Below are positions 4,440 through 9,485 of a DNA stretch of 9,485 nt, piece by piece (position 1 is the stretch's first letter; the number at the start of each line of letters is the position of its first letter). The notes beneath the pieces are model-generated. The model searched no databases and was not told the origin of the DNA. It was given only the letters and a program-made list of their open reading frames with translations. The DNA comes from Alphaproteobacteria bacterium. Lineage in GTDB: Bacteria; Pseudomonadota; Alphaproteobacteria; Micropepsales; Micropepsaceae. The translations under genes and the position numbers were made by a program. The stretch spans positions 1 through 9,485 of the forward strand of contig QKCS01000029.1 in assembly GCA_003246795.1 (NCBI GenBank), given 5' to 3'.

Positions 4440-7196
4440 TTATGACGCCGTCAGGAGGCCTTGCTGGGGCGTGTCGCCGGCCGCGATTTCGGTGCCGAGC
4501 GGCAGATACACGGTAAACGTGGACCCCTCGTCCGGCTTGCTTTCGATGGCAAGCCGTCCCCGATGCCGGTTGACGATGTGCTTGACGATCGCAAGCCCCA
4601 GACCCGTACCGCCGATCGCCCGGCTGCGCCGAACGTCGACCCGGTAGAACCGCTCGGTCAGCCGCGGAATATGCTCGCGTGCGATTCCCTCACCGCGATC
4701 CTTCACCGCGACGTAGACAGCGGGCGACGGCCCCGGTTCGCCAGGCGCCGCGCGCCGCGTCCCGAGTTCGAGCGTCACGGCCGTCTGCGGCCGCCCGTAC
4801 TTGATCGCATTGTCGACCAGATTCTGGATCACCTGGAACAGTTCGTCCCGGTCGCCCGCGACGTTCGGCAGCGACGACGGCTCCACGACTTCAAGCTGCA
4901 CGTTCGCGCTCGCCGCGACCGGCGCCAGCGCGCCCATCACCTCTTCGACCACGTCGCTCAAATTGACGCTGCCCGACGGCCGCACGTGTTCGTTCAATTC
5001 GATCCGGCTCAACGACAGCAGGTCGTCGATCAGCCGCCGCATACGCACGGCCTGCTCCGACATGATTCCGAGAAAGCGTTCCTGCGCCTCAGGATCGTCC
5101 TTTGCATGGCCGCGCAGCGTGTCGATGAAGCCAGTGAGCGAGGCGAGCGGCGTGCGTAACTCGTGGCTCGCGTTGGCCACGAAGTCCGCGCGCATCTGTT
5201 CCACGCGCTGTGCCTTAGTCAAATCGCGCAGCACCAGAAGCGCCGCGCGGATCGAACGGTCCTCGCCGTCGATCGGGCAAACGTTCGCTTCGAAATTCTG
5301 CTCGGGCGTGGAGACCAACGGAAACTCGACGCGCTGCGCCCCGCGCCCGGCAAGGGCAAGATCGAGCGCACCCAACACCTGCGGCGAGCGGATCACGCTC
5401 GCCAAATGCTTGCGCAGCTCGACCACGCCGAAGAGCTGTTCCAGCGCCTCGTTGGCGGCGACGATACGGCCCGTGTGGTCCGTCAGGATCGCCGGATCCG
5501 GCAGCCGGCGCACCATGTCCGCAGGCGTAAAGTCGGGTTTTACCGGCACTTCGACCGTCTGCACAACGGGCTCGACCGGCTGCGCCGCCGCACTCGACGC
5601 AGTCACGAGCGGCTCCGGCTGGCTGCGTACGAACCCCAAGCGCGCCACGGCGAACGCCGTGATCGCCACCGCCAGAAAAAGGCAGAACGTCCACGCGCCC
5701 GTCCATGCCGCAACGAGCATCAGCGCCAGATATGTCGGGATCAACGTCCACTTGATGTCGTCGATGCGCACGCCGATGGCGGATTTGATGCGCTTACGCT
5801 CGCCCTCCGAGCGCCCGCCACCTTTGGCGCGCGTTTGCGGTTGATCGGCCGCGTTCGGGGGGATGGCGGCCCCATCGCCACTCACAGACATTTCGAATCC
5901 CTCGCCGCCAGCATCGACCACGATCTCCCCCCGAGATCGCGCCCGCCGCGGATCGCGAACATAGAACCACAACATGCCAGCCGCAGCGAGCTTGGCAAGC
6001 GCCGCCACGCCGAAGACGACCTCAAATCCGAGCGAGGCCGCCATTTGACCGCCCGCGACGACACCGACCACCTGCACCAAAGATTGCGCGGAGTTAACCA
6101 TCGCGATCCGCATCGGCAGATCGCTGCGCGTACCGAACTCCAACACCATATTCTGCGCGGCAATTAGAAATCCCGCATAGCCCGCGCCAATTCCGACGAA
6201 GCAGAAGAGAATAGCGCTGATGTCGCCCGCAAACAGCAACCCCACCGTCGCGCCGGCCCACAACAGCAGCGCGGGGACGAAAACGGATTTGAATCCGAGC
6301 CGATCGGCAAGCCAGCCCCAACCGAGATTGGAAACGGTCTGCGAAACGAGAAACGCCGCCGACAAGGTCGCGACCAGGATACCGGTGAGACCCTGCGATT
6401 TTTCGACGAAGATGATGTAGTACGGCAGCGCGAGCGCACCGAACGTGGCCAGCGTCTGCGCCCAGAAATACATCGCGAAGGCTTTGTCCTGAAGCAGGAT
6501 CGGGATATCGCCGATCCGCTCGCGCACGCCGACCGGCGCGCGAACGCTGGGCGCATCCGGTTCGCGCACGAGATAGAGCAGCGTGAGCCCGGCGGACGTC
6601 AGCACGAACGCGAGAAGAAACGTAGTCGCGTACCCGTCGCCGAAGGCGTTGGTTTCGACAAGATACCCACCGCCGTACCCCGCAACCGCCGCGGCCGTCA
6701 TGCCGCCTAGGAAGTTGCGCATCCCGATCAACATGCCGCGCCGTGCGGGTGGAATCGTCTTCGTGAGGAGCACGTTCCACAGCACGTTTTGCATGCCCGA
6801 GAACACGCCGAGCAGCCCTAAGAAAAGCGCGACGGCGTAGAGCGCGAACTTCGGCGGCAGAAGGAATCCCGCAAGGGCAAGTCCCAACACCGAAAGCCGC
6901 ATCGCCCAGCCATAGCGCAGCCCTAGATCGACGATGCGCCGGCGATGCTCGACGGCCGTCGCGCCGAACACGCTGGAGAAGAAGGCGCCCAAATGCTGCG
7001 TCGCGAGCGCAAGCCCCACGACGACCGGCGATCCGGAAAGCAAGAACAGATAAGCGGGCATGAAGGTCGGCGTGTTGACGAGGCGAAAGCCCGTCATCGC
7101 CAACATGCCGTGAGCGAGCTGGCTCACGTAGTTGCGCGTCAGATTGGCGGCCACTTCCTCTTGGAACTTGGCCTCGGCGTGGGCGTCAGCGTTCAC
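4440..7196 (-). CDS. MFS-type membrane protein fused to PhoR-like sensor histidine kinase
   Basis: One open frame of 918 codons with two parts. Residues about 20-415 form an MFS-like protein with about 12 hydrophobic helices. A motif-A-like loop GWLADRLGFKSVF (294-306) lies between helices 8 and 9, in the second half, and a large cytoplasmic loop lies near 211-238. Residues about 436-918 are a complete PhoR-type kinase. It has a two-helix membrane hairpin (about 483-522), a PAS domain (about 562-660, LPDPAILTDHTGRIVAAN), and a HisKA domain with phosphoacceptor H678 in NASHELRTPL. The HATPase domain (about 780-898) has the N box QNLVDNAIKYG, the G1 box DRGEGI and the G2 box GGTGLGLAIVKHIV. Both halves would have cytoplasmic ends, so a 14-helix protein is topologically sensible. 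The start is GTG 7196; an in-frame TGA lies 24 bases upstream. phoU-phoB follow directly, so the kinase is very probably PhoR. The MFS substrate is unknown. A split into two overlapping genes remains possible. Confidence 0.8.
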   Translation of the reverse strand: MNADAHAEAKFQEEVAANLTRNYVSQLAHGMLAMTGFRLVNTPTFMPAYLFLLSGSPVVVGLALATQHLGAFFSSVFGATAVEHRRRIVDLGLRYGWAMRLSVLGLALAGFLLPPKFALYAVALFLGLLGVFSGMQNVLWNVLLTKTIPPARRGMLIGMRNFLGGMTAAAVAGYGGGYLVETNAFGDGYATTFLLAFVLTSAGLTLLYLVREPDAPSVRAPVGVRERIGDIPILLQDKAFAMYFWAQTLATFGALALPYYIIFVEKSQGLTGILVATLSAAFLVSQTVSNLGWGWLADRLGFKSVFVPALLLWAGATVGLLFAGDISAILFCFVGIGAGYAGFLIAAQNMVLEFGTRSDLPMRIAMVNSAQSLVQVVGVVAGGQMAASLGFEVVFGVAALAKLAAAGMLWFYVRDPRRARSRGEIVVDAGGEGFEMSVSGDGAAIPPNAADQPQTRAKGGGRSEGERKRIKSAIGVRIDDIKWTLIPTYLALMLVAAWTGAWTFCLFLAVAITAFAVARLGFVRSQPEPLVTASSAAAQPVEPVVQTVEVPVKPDFTPADMVRRLPDPAILTDHTGRIVAANEALEQLFGVVELRKHLASVIRSPQVLGALDLALAGRGAQRVEFPLVSTPEQNFEANVCPIDGEDRSIRAALLVLRDLTKAQRVEQMRADFVANASHELRTPLASLTGFIDTLRGHAKDDPEAQERFLGIMSEQAVRMRRLIDDLLSLSRIELNEHVRPSGSVNLSDVVEEVMGALAPVAASANVQLEVVEPSSLPNVAGDRDELFQVIQNLVDNAIKYGRPQTAVTLELGTRRAAPGEPGPSPAVYVAVKDRGEGIAREHIPRLTERFYRVDVRRSRAIGGTGLGLAIVKHIVNRHRGRLAIESKPDEGSTFTVYLPLGTEIAAGDTPQQGLLTAS
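5889..5903 (-). promoter_or_regulatory. phoR: Internal ribosome binding site and ATG at the MFS/kinase junction
   Basis: GAGGGA (plus-strand 5898-5903) lies six bases before an in-frame ATG at 5891-5889. The ATG corresponds to residue 436, just before the kinase membrane hairpin. Translation from here would give a free-standing PhoR of 483 residues. The kinase could therefore be made alone as well as, or instead of, the fused form. Whether the site is used cannot be told from sequence. Confidence 0.5.
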
Positions 7197-7272
7197 GAGA
7201 GGACGACGATCCCTTCTTCACTGTCCCAACGCTCACGCCGTGTACGCAAGTTCTGTCCTTCTTTGAAAGTCC

Positions 7273-8133
7273 TCAAACGAGGTGTTGCTTGAACCAGGCA
7301 AGACAACGCGCCCACGCATGTTCCGCGGCAGGCTCGTTGTAGCTCGGTCGATAGTCGGCCAAGAAGCCATGTCCGGCCTCGGGATAAATCACGATCTCGG
7401 ACGTCGTATCGCCGGCCGCTTTGAGTGCCTCGCGCATCGCTTCCACCTGAGACCGCGGAATGCCTTTGTCGAGCCCGCCGTAGAGACCGAGGACGCGCCC
7501 CTTGATGTCGGCCGCGACCTCGGTCGGGTGCTTCGGTTGCGTGTTGCCCTCCGGGCGGACCAGGCGTCCATACCAAGCGACGCCCGCTTTCACATTCGGA
7601 TTGTGCGCGGTGTACAGCCACACTTGGCGGCCGCCCCAGCAGAAACCGGTCACCACGAGCTTGTTTGGGTCCCCGCCATGCGCGGCCGCCCAAGCCGTCG
7701 TCGAGTCGAGATCGCTGAGCACGGTCGTATCGTCCACCTTGGCGACAAGCTCGCCGACCAGTTTTTGGATGTCGGTGTAAGCCGCCGCATTGCCTTGACG
7801 CGCGTAGACGTCCGGCGCGACCGCCAGATACCCGGCCTTCGCGAACCTTCGGCAGATGTCCTTGATCCACTCGTGTACGCCGAAGATCTCATGGATCACC
7901 AGGACCGTCGCAAGATTCGTCGCGTTGGCCGGCATCGCGCGATAGGCCGGGATCTCACCGTCCGCGACCGGGATTTTCACTTCGCCCGCCTCGAGCCCTT
8001 CGGCATCCGTCGTGATCGTCGCGGCCGAGATCGGCTGAACGGACAACGCAAACCCCGTCGCAAGGCTGGTGACGGCGAACATGCGGCGATTGAGCGCCGC
8101 GCCCGCGACGCGCGTGACGATCTCCTGAGACAT
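7273..8133 (-). CDS. Dienelactone hydrolase family protein, Tat-type signal
   Basis: Alpha/beta hydrolase of the dienelactone hydrolase family. The 286-residue product has the cysteine-type catalytic triad: C165 in GFCWGGR, D222 in GGLDKG and H255 in AGHGF. Glutamate E82 lies in VIHEIFGVHEW, as in classical carboxymethylenebutenolidase. The N-terminus has a twin-arginine pair, NRRMFAVTSLATGFAL (15-30), followed by a short hydrophobic core and QPISAA, suggesting Tat export to the periplasm. The arginine motif is not the full consensus. The start is ATG 8133, with GGAGGT five bases upstream. The true substrate is unknown: many genomes carry several such paralogues unrelated to chloroaromatic breakdown. 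It lies 76 bases upstream of the MFS-kinase gene on the same strand with no clear terminator between, so co-transcription is possible. Confidence 0.88.
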   Translation of the reverse strand: MSQEIVTRVAGAALNRRMFAVTSLATGFALSVQPISAATITTDAEGLEAGEVKIPVADGEIPAYRAMPANATNLATVLVIHEIFGVHEWIKDICRRFAKAGYLAVAPDVYARQGNAAAYTDIQKLVGELVAKVDDTTVLSDLDSTTAWAAAHGGDPNKLVVTGFCWGGRQVWLYTAHNPNVKAGVAWYGRLVRPEGNTQPKHPTEVAADIKGRVLGLYGGLDKGIPRSQVEAMREALKAAGDTTSEIVIYPEAGHGFLADYRPSYNEPAAEHAWARCLAWFKQHLV

Positions 8134-8138
8134 GGCGG

Positions 8139-8144
8139 ACCTCC
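8139..8144 (-). promoter_or_regulatory. Ribosome binding site of the dienelactone hydrolase gene
   Basis: GGAGGT on the minus strand, five bases before the ATG at 8133. It is the strongest match to the 16S rRNA tail in the window and fixes this start. Confidence 0.8.
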
Positions 8145-8168
8145 GTAAGGGAAAGGCCGAGCCACCCC

Positions 8169-8218
8169 GGGACTCGGCGCCTCAACCTAGCAAACGGAAC
8201 CGCCGCCGCGCGAGTCCC
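8169..8218. repeat. Inverted repeat with a GAnTC site in each arm, upstream of the hydrolase gene
   Basis: GGGACTCG (8169-8176) and CGAGTCCC (8211-8218) are perfect 8-base inverted copies 34 bases apart, each containing a GAnTC site. They fill most of the 92-base gap between the CVNH stop and the hydrolase start. They could be an operator, a hairpin at the end of the CVNH transcript (no T-run follows), or a methylation-controlled site. A clear -10/-35 pair was not found in this gap. Confidence 0.4.
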
Positions 8219-8225
8219 CGCGCCC

Positions 8226-9113
8226 TCAACGAACCCGGCGAACCGATTCTGTCCGGTCGTTGAACCCAAAGGTCCAGAGATTGGTCTGCGCACGGTCGAT
8301 GACGATGCAATAGCCACGATAGTTGGGCCGGTCGCACAACTCCCAGACGCCGCCTTGCACGACGACGCTCGACGCTTGATTGCCAAACCCAGATGGCCCG
8401 AGATCGGGAACGTTGCTTGAGAATGTTCGCGAGGCGCCGCTGAAATTCGCCCGCTTGAACAGCGTGATCTGAGAGGACCCTTCGTCCGCGCAGACAAGTC
8501 GCCCGTTCTCGTTTGCGGTGTCGCCGTAGCAGTCGTGCAAGTCGATGGACGTGTCACGCCAATTTCCCCGCCGGTCGCGGCATTCGGCATAGAGCACAAA
8601 GCTGTACACGCGTGCTTGGCGGCAACTCGCGCGCCAGCTTCCGGCCGGCAGGTCCGCATCATCTCCGCGACGCCAGCAGCGCAGGATCCCGTCGACATTG
8701 GCGATGTCGCCTCGGCAAGAGCGCGCGGCCGCGAGTTCCGTGTAGCGCCAGCGGCCGTTTCGATCTTTGCATTCCGCGACGAGCGTTCCCTGCCGCATCT
8801 CCATGTCGCGGCAGCTGTCGCGATAGCTGCCGGGCGGCAGCCAACCATCGTCGTCTTGCCAGTCGCCCACGCAGGTCAATCGACCGTCACTGTTGGCGAT
8901 ATCGCCGTCACAGTCGCGATAGCCGCGGAGTGTCGCGTCGTTCCAACCGCCGCGCCGTGTCCGGCACGTCGCCGTCAGCGTGTTCTCGCCCGCGTGAATG
9001 TCTTCGCAGGTCGCGCGATAGCTGCCCTGCGGGATCGGCGCACCGAGAGCTGTGCCGCAAAGGATGACGATTGAGCCGACCAGACCGACGACGATCCCTG
9101 CGAAACGCTTCAT
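8226..9113 (-). CDS. Secreted protein with three CVNH half-repeats and a beta/gamma-crystallin-like domain
   Basis: Predicted exported protein of 295 residues. A signal peptide (about 1-25, MKRFAGIVVGLVGSIVILCG then TALGA) precedes three tandem units at about 30-81, 95-146 and 158-208. Each follows the cyanovirin-N homology pattern: GSYR..C, then LxAxC, then a D-I-A-N-x-D-G-x-L-x-C-like ending. Each has four cysteines at equivalent places (36/50/68/81, 101/115/133/146, 164/178/195/208). A classical CVNH domain uses two such units, so three is odd. Residues about 215-295 (ITLFKRANFSG, WELCDRPNYRGYC) resemble a beta/gamma-crystallin Greek-key domain, also called the I36 inhibitor family. Glycan binding is plausible from the family but not shown. 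I choose ATG 9113 because a signal peptide begins there and a good -10 element lies inside the longer frame, which extends to GTG 9209. Confidence 0.8.
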   Translation of the reverse strand: MKRFAGIVVGLVGSIVILCGTALGAPIPQGSYRATCEDIHAGENTLTATCRTRRGGWNDATLRGYRDCDGDIANSDGRLTCVGDWQDDDGWLPPGSYRDSCRDMEMRQGTLVAECKDRNGRWRYTELAAARSCRGDIANVDGILRCWRRGDDADLPAGSWRASCRQARVYSFVLYAECRDRRGNWRDTSIDLHDCYGDTANENGRLVCADEGSSQITLFKRANFSGASRTFSSNVPDLGPSGFGNQASSVVVQGGVWELCDRPNYRGYCIVIDRAQTNLWTFGFNDRTESVRRVR

Positions 9114-9147
9114 ACCGACACCCAATTCACCGAAGGACGCGCCCCAC

Positions 9148-9180
9148 ATCATAAGACTCCGCATGGAAGCATCGTGACTC
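9148..9180 (-). promoter_or_regulatory. Candidate CVNH-gene promoter with two GAnTC sites
   Basis: On the minus strand TATGAT (9153-9148), five of six to the -10 consensus, lies about 35 bases before the ATG at 9113. GAGTC (9155-9159) is almost directly upstream and a second GAGTC (9176-9180) falls at the -35 position, where no good TTGACA match exists. A weak -35 with GAnTC close to the -10 resembles promoters stimulated by GcrA in Caulobacter. The 142-base gap also must hold the promoter of the divergent L,D-transpeptidase gene, which I could not identify. Confidence 0.4.
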
Positions 9181-9255
9181 AATTTCGGCCGAATTGCGGC
9201 CGGCGTCACCGCCCCACGCCCTCATGCCGCCGCTTTTCAATGAGATGTGAGAGTG

Positions 9256-9485
9256 ATGCGTTTCTTCTTCGCCCTCGTGTGCCTCTCGGTTGCACTCGCC
9301 TCCTCTGCCGGGGCGAAGACAACCGTCGATTCGATCGTCGTCGAAAAAGCGAACCGCACGCTGACGCTCTACGCCGGGAAAAAAGTGGTGAAGGCGTATC
9401 GCATAGCGCTTGGCGGCAATCCGGAAGGCCACAAGGAACAGGAGGGAGACAGCCGTACGCCCGAGGGCCGCTACACGATCGACGC
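9256..9485 (+). CDS. L,D-transpeptidase (YkuD family), 3' end cut by window edge
   Basis: The visible 76 residues show an N-terminal signal peptide (MRFFFALVCLSVALASSAGA). The beginning of a YkuD/ErfK-type catalytic domain follows: VDSIVVEKANRTLTLY, then IALGGNPEGHKEQEGDSRTP and EGRYTID. These motifs are typical of periplasmic L,D-transpeptidase-like proteins that form 3-3 cross-links in peptidoglycan or anchor proteins to it. The catalytic histidine and SHGxxRxxxxD-type cysteine motif lie beyond the window. The start is ATG 9256; a GTG directly before it is in frame and equally possible, and no strong ribosome binding site is visible. It is divergent from the CVNH gene. Confidence 0.88.
   Translation, partial: MRFFFALVCLSVALASSAGAKTTVDSIVVEKANRTLTLYAGKKVVKAYRIALGGNPEGHKEQEGDSRTPEGRYTID

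Noticed and set aside
6094..6101. Third TTAACCAT octamer
   Set aside because: It lies deep inside the MFS coding region, where it simply encodes part of Met-Val-Asn on the other strand; no promoter context.
4801..6167. Long plus-strand open frames opposite the MFS-kinase gene
   Set aside because: Compositional shadows; the minus-strand frame has conserved kinase and membrane features throughout.
7221..7257. Two CTGTC words upstream of the MFS-kinase gene as a PHO box
   Set aside because: They are 32 bases apart instead of 11, lack the AT ending of CTGTCAT and point away from the gene.
7271..7282. CCTC-AAAC-GAGG as terminator after the hydrolase gene
   Set aside because: Only a 4-base stem overlapping the stop codon, with no T-run in the direction of transcription.
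7193..7870. Minus-strand frame of 225 codons overlapping the hydrolase gene and the gap before the MFS-kinase
   Set aside because: Out of frame with the hydrolase, glycine- and arginine-rich, no family resemblance. It does not contain the catalytic triad.

Overview
The window looks like chromosomal DNA from an alphaproteobacterium, probably in the Hyphomicrobiales (rhizobial order) or a close relative. It is GC-rich and densely coded. It carries gcrA, a cell-cycle regulator essentially confined to alphaproteobacteria that have the GAnTC methylase CcrM. It also has an argD-argF pair and a phoU-phoB block next to gcrA, a neighbourhood I recall from Rhizobiales. The genus cannot be fixed from the sequence alone.

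Layout from left to right: argF (minus strand, 3' end cut by the window edge) is overlapped by 4 bases by argD. A 232-base divergent promoter region follows, with candidate CtrA half-sites and GAnTC sites. Then come gcrA (plus) and a rho-independent terminator. Convergent with gcrA, all on the minus strand, are phoB, phoU, a candidate PHO box, and a single 918-codon reading frame joining a 12-helix MFS-type membrane protein to a PhoR-type sensor histidine kinase. Upstream of it, also on the minus strand, lie a Tat-type exported dienelactone-hydrolase-family enzyme and a secreted protein with three cyanovirin-N-type half-repeats plus a beta/gamma-crystallin-like domain. A divergent L,D-transpeptidase gene (plus) is cut by the right edge.

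How the genes fit together: argD and argF are the acetylornithine aminotransferase and ornithine carbamoyltransferase steps of arginine synthesis. The kinase, PhoU and PhoB form a phosphate-starvation signalling set. The pstSCAB genes that I would expect between phoR and phoU in rhizobia are absent here. Instead the kinase has an MFS module at its N-terminus, in the same frame. This is the most unusual feature of the window. It recalls UhpC-UhpB, where an MFS protein acts as the ligand sensor for a kinase. A six-G run and a well-placed internal ribosome binding site with ATG at the junction mean that two overlapping genes split by a one-base error, or by slippage, must be excluded.

A second theme is cell-cycle control. 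By eye, GAnTC sites are several-fold denser between genes than inside them, and they lie in or next to candidate promoters of gcrA and of the CVNH gene. Two exact TTAACCAT octamers flank the candidate gcrA promoter. No RNA genes, insertion sequences, CRISPR arrays or prophage genes were seen, and no gene-free stretch exceeds 300 bases.
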